In this document: piece after piece, positions 49,377-58,804 of the stretch
How the letters are laid out: the number at the start of each line of letters is the position of its first letter
Numbering within the stretch: position 1 is the first letter of the stretch
DNA from: Cellulomonas taurus
GTDB taxonomy: Bacteria; Actinomycetota; Actinomycetes; Actinomycetales; Cellulomonadaceae
Direction of reading: 5' to 3'
Length of the DNA: 64,000 nt
NCBI RefSeq assembly: GCF_012931845.1
Contig: NZ_CP051884.1
Coordinates: 806,001 to 870,000, forward strand
Translations under genes and position numbers: made by a program
Notes under the pieces: model-generated
The model's input: only the letters and a program-made list of their open reading frames with translations
The model's database searches: none
What the model was told of the DNA's origin: nothing

Positions 49377-50423
49377 ATGTCCATCCGACGTTTGATCCCG
49401 TTGGCCGCCGTTGCCGGTCTGGCACTGGTCGGCTGCACGTCGAACACCCCGGCCGAGAACAACGACGGCACGGGCAACACCGGCACTTCGGCCAACCAGG
49501 CGGTCTCCGACAACGACGAGCCGGGGGACACGGTGGTCATCGGGTTCTCCGCCCCGGCCGCGGACCACGGCTGGATGGGTGCGATCACCACCGCTGCCCA
49601 GGCCGAGGCCGAGCAGTACGAGGACGTCGAGCTCCGGGTCGCGGAGGGCACCAACGACGTCAACCTGCAGATCAGCCAGATCGAGCAGTTCATCAACGAC
49701 GACGTCGACGCGATCGTGCTGCTGCCCTTCGACGGCGGTGCGCTCACCGATGTGGCGACCAAGGCGATGGAGGCCGGGATCCCGGTCATCAACGTCGACC
49801 GCGAGTTCTCCAGCCCGTTCGCCTCCCGGAGCACCGTGCTGGGCGACAACTACGGCATGGGGGTCAGCGCCGGCACCTACGTCTGCGAGCAGCTCGGCGA
49901 CCAGCCGGACGCCGTGGTGGCCGAGATCGCCGGGATCGACTCGCTGCCGCTGACCCAGGACCGCTCGCAGGGCTTCGCGGATGCGCTGGACGGCTGCGGG
50001 CTGGAGGTCGCCAACCGGGTGGCCGCCGACTTCACCGTCCAGGGCGGCGAGCAGGCGGCGGCGAACCTGCTGCAGGCGGCGCCGGAGATCGACGCGATCT
50101 GGAACCACGACGACGACCAGGGTGTCGGCGTCCTGGCGGCGATCGAGAACGCCGGGCGGGACGAGTTCTTCCTGGTCGGCGGCGCCGGCTCCGCGAACAT
50201 GATGCGGGAGATCCAGGACCCGGAGTCGGTGGTCAAGGCCACGGTCATCTACCCCTCCACCCAGGCGGCCGACGGGATCAAGCTGGCCCGCCTGGTGGCC
50301 CATGGTGACCGGTCCCTGAGTGACCTGGCCTCGTTCAGCGTGCCGCGCACGGTGCAGCTGTTTGCCCCGGTCGTCACCGAGGACAACGTCGACGACTACA
50401 TCGACTCGGCCTTCGAGTCCTGA
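49377..50423 (+). CDS. Sugar ABC transporter substrate-binding lipoprotein (RbsB type)
   Basis: A 348-residue periplasmic-binding-protein type I lipoprotein. The lipobox LALVGC has Cys20. The mature part starts VVIGFSAPAADHGWMGAITTAAQAEAE and includes FINDDVDAIVLLPFDGGALTDVATKAMEAGIPVINVDR, the pattern of ribose/inositol-type binding proteins with Asp/Arg sugar contacts. ATG 49377 has AAAGGAG 5 nt upstream. The gene is separated from the permease by 181 nt containing the repeat element, and is followed by a strong hairpin, a layout that often boosts binding-protein mRNA relative to its operon. Confidence 0.94.
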   Translation: MSIRRLIPLAAVAGLALVGCTSNTPAENNDGTGNTGTSANQAVSDNDEPGDTVVIGFSAPAADHGWMGAITTAAQAEAEQYEDVELRVAEGTNDVNLQISQIEQFINDDVDAIVLLPFDGGALTDVATKAMEAGIPVINVDREFSSPFASRSTVLGDNYGMGVSAGTYVCEQLGDQPDAVVAEIAGIDSLPLTQDRSQGFADALDGCGLEVANRVAADFTVQGGEQAAANLLQAAPEIDAIWNHDDDQGVGVLAAIENAGRDEFFLVGGAGSANMMREIQDPESVVKATVIYPSTQAADGIKLARLVAHGDRSLSDLASFSVPRTVQLFAPVVTEDNVDDYIDSAFES

Positions 50424-50426
50424 GCT

Positions 50427-50463
50427 GGTGACCCGGGCCGGGGAGGGACCGGCCCGGGTCACC
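50427..50463 (+). terminator. Intercistronic hairpin after the binding-protein gene
   Basis: Perfect 15-bp stem GGTGACCCGGGCCGG / CCGGCCCGGGTCACC with a 7-nt loop, 3 nt after the stop. There is no U-tract, so it may be a 3'-stabilising or leaky terminator structure. Confidence 0.75.
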
Positions 50464-50484
50464 GACCACGGAAGGAGCCCGTCG

Positions 50485-51654
50485 ATGAACGAGGCACGCA
50501 CACTCGGTGTGGGGATGATCGGCTACGCCTTCATGGGCGCCGCGCACTCTCAGGCATGGCGCACCGCCCCCCGGTTCTTCGACCTGCCGCTCGCCCCGCG
50601 GATGCGGGTGCTGGCAGGACGTGACCCGGGTGGGGTCAAGGCAGCCGCCGAACGACTCGGCTGGGAGCAGACGGTCACCGGCTGGTCCGAGCTGATCGAG
50701 CGGGACGACGTGGACCTGGTGGACATCTGCACCCCCGGCCACACGCACGCCGAGATCGCGATCGCCGCGCTGGACGCGGGCAAGCACGTGCTGTGCGAGA
50801 AGCCGCTGGCCAACACGCTCGCGGAGGCCGAGGCGATGGTCGCCGCCGCCGAGCGGGCAGCCGCCCGTGGGGTCAGGTCGATGGTGGGCTTCACCTACCG
50901 TCGGGTGCCCGCGGTGCAGTTGGCCCGGCAGCTGGTCGACGACGGACGACTGGGCGACCTGCGCCACGTGCGGGTGCAGTACCTGCAGGACTGGCTGACC
51001 GACCCGGAGGCGCCCCTCACCTGGCGACTGGACAAGCAGTTGGCCGGATCGGGTGCCCTCGGTGACATCGGCTCGCACGCGGTGGACCTGGCGCAGTTCA
51101 TCACCGGAGAGCGGGTGACCGGGGTGGCGGCGACGCTGGAGACCTTCGTGACCGAACGCCCCTACCCGGCGGGCGGGCCGTCCGGTGGGCTGGTGAGCGC
51201 CGCCGGTGACACCCGCGGCCCGGTGACGGTGGACGACGCGGCGGTGTTCCTCGGTCGGCTCACCGGAGGGGCGCTGGGCGTCTTCGAGGCCACCCGGTTC
51301 GCCACCGGCCGCAAGAACGCACTGCGGATCGAGGTCAACGGGTCGCGTGGTTCGCTGGCCTTCGACTTCGAGGACATGAACGTGCTGCAGTTCCTCGACG
51401 CCGAGGACGACGTGCAGGGCTTCCGCCGGGTGCAGGTCACCGAACCGGAGCACCCGTACGTCGCCGCCTGGTGGCCGGCCGGCCACGGGCTGGGCTACGA
51501 GCACGCCTTCACCCACCAGGTCGTCGATCTGGTGGACGCGATCTCCGCCGGCACCGACCCGGCACCGTCCTTCGCGGACGGGCTGGCGGTGCAGCGGGTG
51601 CTGGACGCGGTGGAGCGTTCAGCCGCCGACGACAGTCGCTGGACGACTGTCTGA
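50485..51654 (+). CDS. Gfo/Idh/MocA family NAD(P)-dependent oxidoreductase
   Basis: A 389-residue dehydrogenase. The N-terminal Rossmann fold has GMIGYAFMGAAHSQAW and the family motif HVLCEKPLANTLAEAEAM with its Lys. The C-terminal alpha/beta domain includes GALGDIGSHAVDLAQFITGE with the catalytic His. It probably oxidises a sugar, inositol or sugar acid ring hydroxyl taken up by the preceding importer. ATG 50485 has GAAGGAG 6 nt upstream. Confidence 0.92.
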   Translation: MNEARTLGVGMIGYAFMGAAHSQAWRTAPRFFDLPLAPRMRVLAGRDPGGVKAAAERLGWEQTVTGWSELIERDDVDLVDICTPGHTHAEIAIAALDAGKHVLCEKPLANTLAEAEAMVAAAERAAARGVRSMVGFTYRRVPAVQLARQLVDDGRLGDLRHVRVQYLQDWLTDPEAPLTWRLDKQLAGSGALGDIGSHAVDLAQFITGERVTGVAATLETFVTERPYPAGGPSGGLVSAAGDTRGPVTVDDAAVFLGRLTGGALGVFEATRFATGRKNALRIEVNGSRGSLAFDFEDMNVLQFLDAEDDVQGFRRVQVTEPEHPYVAAWWPAGHGLGYEHAFTHQVVDLVDAISAGTDPAPSFADGLAVQRVLDAVERSAADDSRWTTV

Positions 51655-51793
51655 CCTGACTCCCGAGGAACACCACAACGACGTGGAAGGAGAGGGCGTT
51701 CGTTCCCTGTCATGACGAGGTCGGGTGCCGTTGCCGCTGCACGGATCCGGACCCGACCCCGGTGATAAGACCCCCTGAGGAGCTGCATCACCC

Positions 51794-54700
51794 ATGAAGG
51801 ATATCCAGCCGCGCACTCATCGCGGCAGACGACCGATCGCCGCGGTGCTGGCGACGGTCCTGGCGGGGACGGCGTTCGCGCTGATCAGTGCCCCCGCGCA
51901 AGCCCACGATGGCGTGGACCACGGTGCCGAGCCGGGTGCGGAAGCTGCACTCGATTGGACCAATTACGAGAAGGTGACGCTGACCAAGGACGTCGGCGAG
52001 CCGATCGATCTGGCGGTGCTGCCCGATGGTCGAGTGCTGCACACCGCCCGCAACGGTGACGTCCGGCTGACCGACCCGGGCACCGGTGTCACCACGATCG
52101 TCAACAGCATCCCGGTGTACGCCAACTCCGAGGACGGCCTGCAGTCCATCGGGATCGACCCGGACTTCGAGGAGAACGGCTGGGTGTACCTGGTGTACGC
52201 CCCGCCCGGGAACACCCCCGCCGGGAACGCCCCGAACACCCTGCCTGCCGGTGCCGACGAGTCCTACTGGGACCAGTGGGTCGGCGTGAACCGGCTGTCC
52301 CGGTTCCAGTGGACGGGTGAGGCACTGGACCTGAGCAGCGAGCAGAAGATCCTGGACGTCGAGGTGCAGCGCGGTCAGTGCTGCCACGTCGGCGCCGACT
52401 TCGACTGGGACGCCGACGGGAACCTGTACCTGGGCACCGGCGACAACACCCCGGCCGGGACCCCGGGTGCCAACGGCTTCGCGCCGAACAATGACGCCCC
52501 GGGGATGAACCCGGGCTTCGACTCCCGCCGTGGCGCCGGGAACACCAACGACCTGCGCGGCAAGATCCTGCGGATCCACGTCGAGGAGGACGGCAGCTAC
52601 ACGATCCCGGAGGGGAACCTCTTCCCGGAGGGCACCGAGGGCACCCGCCCGGAGATCTTCGTGATGGGCGTGCGCAACCCGTTCAAGCTGGACGTGGACC
52701 CGCAGACCAACTCGCTGTCCTGGGGTGACTACGGTCCGGACGCGACCAAGGCCGCCGCGGCGACCGCCGGTCGTGGCCCGATGGGTCTGGTGGAGTGGAA
52801 CGTCACCAGCCTGGACGAGCCGCACAACTCCGGCTGGCCGTTCGTCACCGGTGACAACTTCGCTTACAACGACTGGGACTTCGCCACCGGCACTCCGGGG
52901 GCGTTCTTCGACCCGGAGAACCTGGTCAACGACTCGCGCTGGAACACCGGTCTGACCGAGCTGCCGCCGGCCAAGCCCGCCACGCTGTACTACGGCGACG
53001 AGCCGGGCGACCAGCCGTGGGACGAGCTGGTCACCTTCGGCACCGGCAACGGCCAGGGCCCGATGGGCGGGCCGGTCTACCACTACGACCCCGACGCAGG
53101 GGAGTCCGCGTGGCCGGAGTACTGGGACAAGAAGGCCTTCTTCGGTGAGTTCTCCCAGGACTACATCGCCGCCTTCACTGTGGACTGGGACACCTTCGAG
53201 GTGACCCACATCGAGGACGTCACCCCGAACGCGGAGATCGGCTCGGCGGACTTCCCGCCGATCGACAACCCGATGGACATCGAGTTCGGTCCGGACGGCG
53301 CGATGTACGTGCTCGACTACGGTGACGGCTTCTTCCGGGCCAACCCGGACGCCGGGCTGTACCGGATCTCCTACGCCGAGGGGAACAAGTCGCCGCGGGC
53401 CGCCTTCACGGCCACGCCGAACTCCTCCTCCGCCGCACCGCTCGAGGTCGAGTTCGACGCCTCGGACTCCGCGGACCCGGAGGGTGAGGCCCTCACCTAC
53501 CAGTGGGACTTCGACGGGAACGGGACCTGGGACGCCGAGGGCGTCTCCGCGTCGTACACCTACACCGAGCTGGGCCTGTACACCGCCCGGCTGCGGGTGA
53601 CCGACCCGCAGGGCAAGTTCGCGCTGACCAGCCACCCGATCTCGGTCGGGAACCAGGCACCCGAGGTCACCCTCGACTACCCGGCGAACGGCGGGTTCTT
53701 CGACTGGGGGCAGGCCGTCCCGTTCAAGGTGACGACCACCGACGCCGAGGACGGCGCCGAGACGGTGTGCAGCCGGGTGTCCTGGACCTACGGTCTGGGC
53801 CACGACGAGCACGCCCACCCGGAGAGCTCCGGCACCGGTTGCCAGGGTGCCTTCGCCACCGACCCGAACTCCCCGGAGCACGGGCCCGGCGCGCTGCTGT
53901 ACGGCGCCGTGGTGGTCAACTACACCGACAACGGGGCGAACGGGGTCCCGGCCGCCCGCGGTGAGGCCACCGCCCGGCTGAACCCGAAGACCCAGGAGCT
54001 GGAGCACGGGGTCAAGAAGGGCGTCACCGTCTACGGCGACGCCTCGGCCTCCGGTGGCAACGCGATCCGTGGCCTCGGCAACGGGGACTCGGTGACCTTC
54101 ACCCCGGTGAACTTCACCGGGATCACCGGCGCCGTGGTCCGGGCGAACGGCGGCGGTGAGATCCAGCTGCGCTGGGGCACCGCCGACGCCGCGCCCTTCG
54201 CCACCGCGACCATTCCCGCCGCCGCCGGGTGGCAGGACGTGGAGATCGCCTTCACCGCCCCCGAGGGCACCGGCGACCTGGTGGTCACCAGCGCCGACGA
54301 GCTGGCGGTGGACTCGATCACCATGGTGGGGGCGGGCGTCGCCGATGTCACCGCACCGACCGTGGCGCACACCCTCACCCCGGCGGAGCCGACCGGTGTG
54401 GGTGGCGTGTTCACCGAGCCGGTCCGGTTCGCCGTCCAGCCCACCGACGACGGTGCGATCCGTTCGGTGGAGTACAGCCGGGACGGTGGCGCCACCTGGA
54501 TCGCCCTGGCCGCCAACCAGCAGTACGGCGTGACCTTCGGCGAGAACGGGGCCTACGACCTGCGGTACCGGGCGACCGACACCGCGGGCAATGTCTCCGA
54601 GCTGGGCCAGGTCGCCTTCACCGTCGACCTGGACGCGCCGCAGGAGCCGACCGTCGACACCACCCTGGCGGCCACCGTGCCGGCATCGCGGGTCGGCTTC

Positions 54701-55231
54701 GGCAGCCCGGGTGTGGTGAACGTGTCGGTCACCGCCGGGGAGCAAGCCCCCGACGGCGAGGTCGCGGTGCTGCTCGGTGAGACCGAGGTCGGCCGGGCAC
54801 CGCTGGGTGCCGACGGCACGGCTGCCGTGCCGCTGGCCGCCGACCTCGCGGTGGGCAGCCACACCCTGCGGGTGGTGTACGCGGGCGGCGAGGTCTTCAA
54901 GCCGTCCGAGTCCACCGTGCGGCTGACCGTCGCCCGCACCACCTCACTCGTCACCGCCACGGCCCCGCAGGTGAAGCCCGCGGTCGCCGCCAAGGTGTCG
55001 GTGCAGGTGGCGTCGGCGACCGGGATCGTCCCGGCCGGCGACGTGACGGTCACGGTCAAGCGGAACAACGCCACGGTGGCCACGGCCGCCGGGACCCTCG
55101 ACGCCGCCGGCGCGAGCGTCGTCACCCTCGGGAAGCTCCCGGAGGGCACCTACCAGGTCCAGGTCGCCTACAGCGGCTCGGCCGGTATCGCAGCGAGCAC
55201 CACGAGCACCACCCTCACTGTCCGCAGCTAG
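51794..55231 (+). CDS. Secreted GSDH-type (glucose/sorbosone dehydrogenase-like) enzyme with PKD and Ig-like domains
   Basis: A 1145-residue exported multidomain protein. After a signal peptide ending near SAPAQAH, residues ~50-525 form a six-bladed propeller of the PQQ-dependent sugar dehydrogenase family (EPIDLAVLPDGRVLHTARNGDVRL; GGNTND-like RGAGNTNDLRGKILRIHV; NPMDIEFGPDGAMYVLDYGDG). A PKD domain (~530-615), a second beta module, a CBM6-like segment (~740-850), an OmpL47-like module and two C-terminal Big_3-type Ig repeats follow. It likely oxidises or binds sugars at the cell surface. The ATG lies 12 nt after GAGGAG. The 139-nt upstream gap has no clear gene. No LPxTG or TM anchor is seen. 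Confidence 0.88.
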   Translation: MKDIQPRTHRGRRPIAAVLATVLAGTAFALISAPAQAHDGVDHGAEPGAEAALDWTNYEKVTLTKDVGEPIDLAVLPDGRVLHTARNGDVRLTDPGTGVTTIVNSIPVYANSEDGLQSIGIDPDFEENGWVYLVYAPPGNTPAGNAPNTLPAGADESYWDQWVGVNRLSRFQWTGEALDLSSEQKILDVEVQRGQCCHVGADFDWDADGNLYLGTGDNTPAGTPGANGFAPNNDAPGMNPGFDSRRGAGNTNDLRGKILRIHVEEDGSYTIPEGNLFPEGTEGTRPEIFVMGVRNPFKLDVDPQTNSLSWGDYGPDATKAAAATAGRGPMGLVEWNVTSLDEPHNSGWPFVTGDNFAYNDWDFATGTPGAFFDPENLVNDSRWNTGLTELPPAKPATLYYGDEPGDQPWDELVTFGTGNGQGPMGGPVYHYDPDAGESAWPEYWDKKAFFGEFSQDYIAAFTVDWDTFEVTHIEDVTPNAEIGSADFPPIDNPMDIEFGPDGAMYVLDYGDGFFRANPDAGLYRISYAEGNKSPRAAFTATPNSSSAAPLEVEFDASDSADPEGEALTYQWDFDGNGTWDAEGVSASYTYTELGLYTARLRVTDPQGKFALTSHPISVGNQAPEVTLDYPANGGFFDWGQAVPFKVTTTDAEDGAETVCSRVSWTYGLGHDEHAHPESSGTGCQGAFATDPNSPEHGPGALLYGAVVVNYTDNGANGVPAARGEATARLNPKTQELEHGVKKGVTVYGDASASGGNAIRGLGNGDSVTFTPVNFTGITGAVVRANGGGEIQLRWGTADAAPFATATIPAAAGWQDVEIAFTAPEGTGDLVVTSADELAVDSITMVGAGVADVTAPTVAHTLTPAEPTGVGGVFTEPVRFAVQPTDDGAIRSVEYSRDGGATWIALAANQQYGVTFGENGAYDLRYRATDTAGNVSELGQVAFTVDLDAPQEPTVDTTLAATVPASRVGFGSPGVVNVSVTAGEQAPDGEVAVLLGETEVGRAPLGADGTAAVPLAADLAVGSHTLRVVYAGGEVFKPSESTVRLTVARTTSLVTATAPQVKPAVAAKVSVQVASATGIVPAGDVTVTVKRNNATVATAAGTLDAAGASVVTLGKLPEGTYQVQVAYSGSAGIAASTTSTTLTVRS

Positions 55232-55236
55232 TGGTC

Positions 55237-55269
55237 CCGTGGGGCCGGGCACGCGGCCCGGCCCCACGG
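55237..55269 (+). terminator. Intercistronic hairpin after the GSDH gene
   Basis: Perfect 14-bp stem CCGTGGGGCCGGGC / GCCCGGCCCCACGG with a 5-nt loop, 5 nt after the stop codon. Very stable; probably a partial terminator. Confidence 0.8.
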
Positions 55270-55295
55270 CACCCCGCGAGTCTCGAAGGAGAGAC

Positions 55296-56294
55296 ATGCA
55301 CCAGCACGAGACACTCCCGGCACGGCCCATGAGCCGTCGCTCGGTGATGAAGGCCCTCGCCGCATCCACCGTGGCCGTCGGCGTGGGCACCGCCCTCGGT
55401 GCGCAGTCCGCCGGGGCGCTCACCCCGACCGCCGCCGCCCCCGGTCGTGGCGGCAGCAAGCTCGTCCCGGCCAACCGGATCGGCATCCAGCTGTACACCG
55501 TGCGGGACAAGGTGGCCTCGGTCGGCTTCCGCACCGTGTTCGAGCAGCTGTCCGCGATGGGCTACTCGGAGATCGAGTTCGCCGGGTACACCCAGGGCAA
55601 CGTCGGCCCGATCACCCCGCAGGAGATCCGCACCCTGCTGGACGACAACGGACTGCGCGCCGTCGGCAGCCACGTCAGCACCAGCCTGCTGCGCACCGAC
55701 CTGGCCAACCAGATCGACATCGCGCACACCCTCGGCACGCCGCACCTGGGCACCGGGAACGCCCCGACCAACGACGCCACCAAGGAGGGCTACCTCGCGG
55801 CGGCCGAGGAGTGGAACGGGTGGGGCGAGCAGGTCAGCGCCGCCGGACTGAAGCTCTACCAGCACAACCACGACGGCGAGTTCCGCTTCGACCCGGTCGA
55901 CCCCTCGGTCCGGCTCTACGACGTGTTCTACGACAACACCGACCCGAACCTGGTGTTCCTGGAGATGGACATCTACTGGGCCTACGTCGGCCAGCACAAG
56001 TACCCCGGGTTCGAGCCGATCGACTACATCCTGCGCAACCCGCGGCGCTACCCGCTGCTGCACCTGAAGGACGGCAAGGCCAACGAGGCCAGCGGCAACG
56101 GCTACGACATCATCGAATTCGGTGCCGGTGACCTGCCGTACCAGTCCTTCCTGTCCCAGCTGCGCACCCGTGGCCAGCACTTCGGCCTGTACGAGCAGGA
56201 CAACGCCGCCACCACCGCGGTGCCGCCCAACCCGCTCGACTCCTTCGGCAACGCCGACCGGAGCTACGACGCCATCGCCGGGCTCCGCGGCTGA
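55296..56294 (+). CDS. Tat-exported sugar phosphate isomerase/epimerase-like TIM barrel
   Basis: A 332-residue AP-endonuclease-family-2-like TIM barrel. The N-terminus has a twin-arginine signal (MSRRSVMKALAAS) and a cleavage region near SAGALTPTAAA, so it is exported folded, presumably with its metal. Barrel motifs: NRIGIQLYTVRD, GYSEIEFAGY, LYQHNHDGEFRF, FLEMDIYWAYVG and PLLHLKDGK, which supply the usual Glu/His/Asp metal ligands. GAAGGAG precedes the ATG. It likely acts on the sugar product of the preceding secreted dehydrogenase, as in many bacterial GSDH/epimerase/Gfo-Idh loci. Confidence 0.9.
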   Translation: MHQHETLPARPMSRRSVMKALAASTVAVGVGTALGAQSAGALTPTAAAPGRGGSKLVPANRIGIQLYTVRDKVASVGFRTVFEQLSAMGYSEIEFAGYTQGNVGPITPQEIRTLLDDNGLRAVGSHVSTSLLRTDLANQIDIAHTLGTPHLGTGNAPTNDATKEGYLAAAEEWNGWGEQVSAAGLKLYQHNHDGEFRFDPVDPSVRLYDVFYDNTDPNLVFLEMDIYWAYVGQHKYPGFEPIDYILRNPRRYPLLHLKDGKANEASGNGYDIIEFGAGDLPYQSFLSQLRTRGQHFGLYEQDNAATTAVPPNPLDSFGNADRSYDAIAGLRG

Positions 56295-56311
56295 GGCGGG
56301 GAGAGGAAGCC

Positions 56312-57589
56312 ATGAAGCGCATGTGGAAGATCCCGGCCGTGCTGGTCGGGACGTTCGCCCTCACCGCGGTCGGCATCCCGATCGCCCAGGCCGCCGGGAC
56401 CGACTGCACCACCGACCTCGGCGACCAGACCGTCACCGGTGACCTGGTGGTCCCGGCCGGTGCCGACTGCACCCTCGGCGGCGCGACCGTCGAGGGGTCG
56501 GTGATCGTCGAGGCCGGTGGCTGGCTGGACGCGACATCGGCCACCATCACCGGGGACGTGCTCGCCACCGATCCCTACGGGGTGCTGATCGACGGCACCA
56601 CCGTCGGCGGTGACATCAGCGTCTACGCCACCGACACCCGGGTCGGCTTCCTCTACCTCAACGACCTGGAGGTGGCCGGTTCGGTCGCCACCGGAGGCGT
56701 GGACGTGGAGATCACCGACTCCCAGATCACCGGCGGCGTGCTGGCCCAGGCGCCGACCTACGTCGATCTGGTCCGCACCGGCGTGGACGATGACGTGTCG
56801 ATCGCCGACGCGGACTTCGGCGCGCTGGTCGCCGGGGCGGTGGTCGGCGGCAACCTGTCGGTGACCGGGTCCTCCCGTGACGTGCTGATCGGCGCCAACG
56901 CCGACGGCTCGGCGGCCGCGTGGGGCAACACCGTCGGCGGGAACCTGGTGCTGAGCGGCAACACCGCGAATCTGCGGGTCGCCCAGTCCACCGTCTACGG
57001 CGCGATCACCCTGGACGGCAACGACCCGGCCGCCGCCTTCGGCCCCGGGATCACCGCCGGATCGGTCGACGGCGACTTCACCGGCGAGCAGCCGGGCGAG
57101 GCGGTCGCCGGTGACCAGGCCATCGCGGTCACCGTGCCGGAGCAGCGGGCGGGTGAGCTGACCTGGTCGCTGGAGGGCGGCAACGGCCTGGTGAACCTCG
57201 GGGTCGCCGAGGAACTCCAGGACCGGTACCAGGCCACCGGCGAGATCGTGCCGGTCCGGGTGCAGGACACCCGGGCGGGTGACCCGGTGTGGTCGATCAC
57301 CGCGCAGGTCTCCGACTTCCAGGCCGGGGGCCAGGCGCTGTCCTCCTCCTTCCTGGGCTGGACCCCGCAGGTCCTGGAGAACGCGGGCGACGCGGTGGCC
57401 GGTGCGCCGGTGCCGAGCGCCCTGGAGGGTGGCGGCGAGGGCCTGTCGGTCGCCCGCACGCTGGCCTCCGCCGAGGAGGGTCACGGCCGTGGCTCGTCGC
57501 TGGTCGGTGCCGACCTCGACCTGCAGCTGCCGCTGGACGCCCCGTCGGGCACCTACACCGCGACGCTCACGCTCACCGCGCTGAGCTGA
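56312..57589 (+). CDS. Secreted beta-helix-like protein with C-terminal WxL-like domain
   Basis: A 425-residue exported protein. A signal peptide ends at PIAQAAG. The N-terminal half has short repeating strands (VTGDLVVPAGADCTLGGATVEGSVIV; GGDISVYATD; GGNLSVTGSS; VGGNLVLSG) like a bactofilin or beta-helix surface scaffold. The C-terminal ~160 residues have the pattern of a WxL-like domain: VPEQRAGELTWSLEG, VRVQDTRAGDPVWSITAQVSDF, SSSFLGWTPQV and a final beta strand YTATLTLTAL. WxL domains bind the cell wall non-covalently. It is followed by a DUF916 protein, the usual WxL partner. Confidence in WxL identity is moderate because the Firmicute-type motifs are varied here. Confidence 0.75.
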   Translation: MKRMWKIPAVLVGTFALTAVGIPIAQAAGTDCTTDLGDQTVTGDLVVPAGADCTLGGATVEGSVIVEAGGWLDATSATITGDVLATDPYGVLIDGTTVGGDISVYATDTRVGFLYLNDLEVAGSVATGGVDVEITDSQITGGVLAQAPTYVDLVRTGVDDDVSIADADFGALVAGAVVGGNLSVTGSSRDVLIGANADGSAAAWGNTVGGNLVLSGNTANLRVAQSTVYGAITLDGNDPAAAFGPGITAGSVDGDFTGEQPGEAVAGDQAIAVTVPEQRAGELTWSLEGGNGLVNLGVAEELQDRYQATGEIVPVRVQDTRAGDPVWSITAQVSDFQAGGQALSSSFLGWTPQVLENAGDAVAGAPVPSALEGGGEGLSVARTLASAEEGHGRGSSLVGADLDLQLPLDAPSGTYTATLTLTALS

Positions 57590-57596
57590 CCGGCAC

Positions 57597-57638
57597 GCCG
57601 TCGTCCCGCCCGGTCCTCATCCCGGGCGGGACGGCGGC
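57597..57638 (+). terminator. Intercistronic hairpin after the WxL-like gene
   Basis: A 17-bp stem with one G-U pair (core GTCCCGCCCGG / CCGGGCGGGAC) and an 8-nt loop, 7 nt after the stop codon. Confidence 0.75.
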
Positions 57639-57674
57639 CCCCACCCCCGCCCACTCCCTCATCAGGCGGTTGCC

Positions 57675-58781
57675 ATGTTCACCAGCTCCACCCGCGGCCA
57701 CGACGACGTGACCGCTCCGCTCCCACTCCCACGTCCGTCGAGCACCGCCGTGCGCGTCGTGCTCCGGGCCCTGATCCTCACCCTCACCCTGGTGCTCGCG
57801 GGCATCTTCGCCTTCGCCCCGCGCGCCGACGCCGCCACCGATCCGCAGCAGGTGTCCTGGGGTGTCCGTCCAGCCAACACCGTGCACGGCACCGACCGGC
57901 CCAACTTCGCCTACCGGCTGCCGCCCGGGGGCACGGTGCAGGACGCGATCGTCGTCACCAACCGGGGCGGCGAGCCGCTCAGCCTGGACGTCTACGCCGC
58001 CGATGGCTTCCTGACCTCGGACGGCACGCTGGACCTGGTCGCGGCGGGCGAGCAGTCCGAGGCGGTCGGCGCCTGGACCGTCGCCGCGGGCAGCCCGGTC
58101 ACCGTCCCGCCGAACGAGTCGGTGGAGGTGCCCTTCACCCTCACCGTCCCGGCCGACGCACAGCCCGGCGACTACGCCGGTGGGGTGGTCTCCACCCTGC
58201 GCGTGGAGAACGCCGAGGGCGTCACCGTCGACCGCCGCCTCGGCTCCCGGGTGCACCTGCGGGTGACCGGTGACCTCACCCCCGCACTGACCGTCGACGA
58301 CGTGCAGGTGCAGTACCTCAGCGCCGGCGCCAACCCGCTGACCCCGGGCACCGCGACCGTGAGCTTCGCGGTGACCAACACCGGCAACGCCCGGATCGCG
58401 CCGGGGGAGACCGTGACCGTCGGCGGTCCCTTCGGCTGGGGCAGCACCCCGGCCGCACAGGTCGACCTGCCGGAGCTGATCCCCGGCGCCACCGTGCAGC
58501 GCACCGCCACCCTGGAGGACGTCTGGCCGCTGGTGCTCGCCACCGCCGAGATCAGCGTCGGCGGCACCGTGGTCGCCCTGCCCGGTGGAGACGCCGAGCG
58601 GGTCGCCGTGCCGACCGCCTCCGCCTCCGCGAATGCCTGGGCGGTGCCCTGGACTCAGATCGCCGGCCTGCTGCTGCTGGTCGCGCTGATCGTGTGGCGG
58701 GCCGGGGCCGGACGCCGGCGCAAGGCAGCCCAGCAGCGCGCGGTCGACGCCGCCGTCGCCGACGCGCTGCGCACCGCTTGA
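57675..58781 (+). CDS. DUF916 / WxL peptidoglycan-binding domain protein
   Basis: A 368-residue membrane-anchored protein. An N-terminal signal ([19 protein letters not shown]) is followed by a DUF916-type beta domain ([35 protein letters not shown]) that binds peptidoglycan in WxL systems. A second beta domain resembles DUF3324 ([28 protein letters not shown]). A C-terminal TM helix ([13 protein letters not shown]) and a basic Arg/Lys/Ala tail follow. This is the standard partner architecture of WxL proteins. The ATG has a poor Shine-Dalgarno; GTG 57708 is an alternative start. Confidence 0.85.
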   Translation: MFTSSTRGHDDVTAPLPLPRPSSTAVRVVLRALILTLTLVLAGIFAFAPRADAATDPQQVSWGVRPANTVHGTDRPNFAYRLPPGGTVQDAIVVTNRGGEPLSLDVYAADGFLTSDGTLDLVAAGEQSEAVGAWTVAAGSPVTVPPNESVEVPFTLTVPADAQPGDYAGGVVSTLRVENAEGVTVDRRLGSRVHLRVTGDLTPALTVDDVQVQYLSAGANPLTPGTATVSFAVTNTGNARIAPGETVTVGGPFGWGSTPAAQVDLPELIPGATVQRTATLEDVWPLVLATAEISVGGTVVALPGGDAERVAVPTASASANAWAVPWTQIAGLLLLVALIVWRAGAGRRRKAAQQRAVDAAVADALRTA

Positions 58782-58804
58782 CCCATCGCTGCAAAGGAGA
58801 AGAC

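Noticed and set aside
51712-51765. 17-codon upstream ORF before the GSDH gene
   Set aside because: No suitably placed ribosome binding site or promoter hexamer and no special codon run.
51788-54862. 1024-codon minus-strand frame opposite the GSDH gene
   Set aside because: Shadow of the secreted dehydrogenase; no start signal and no recognisable domain.
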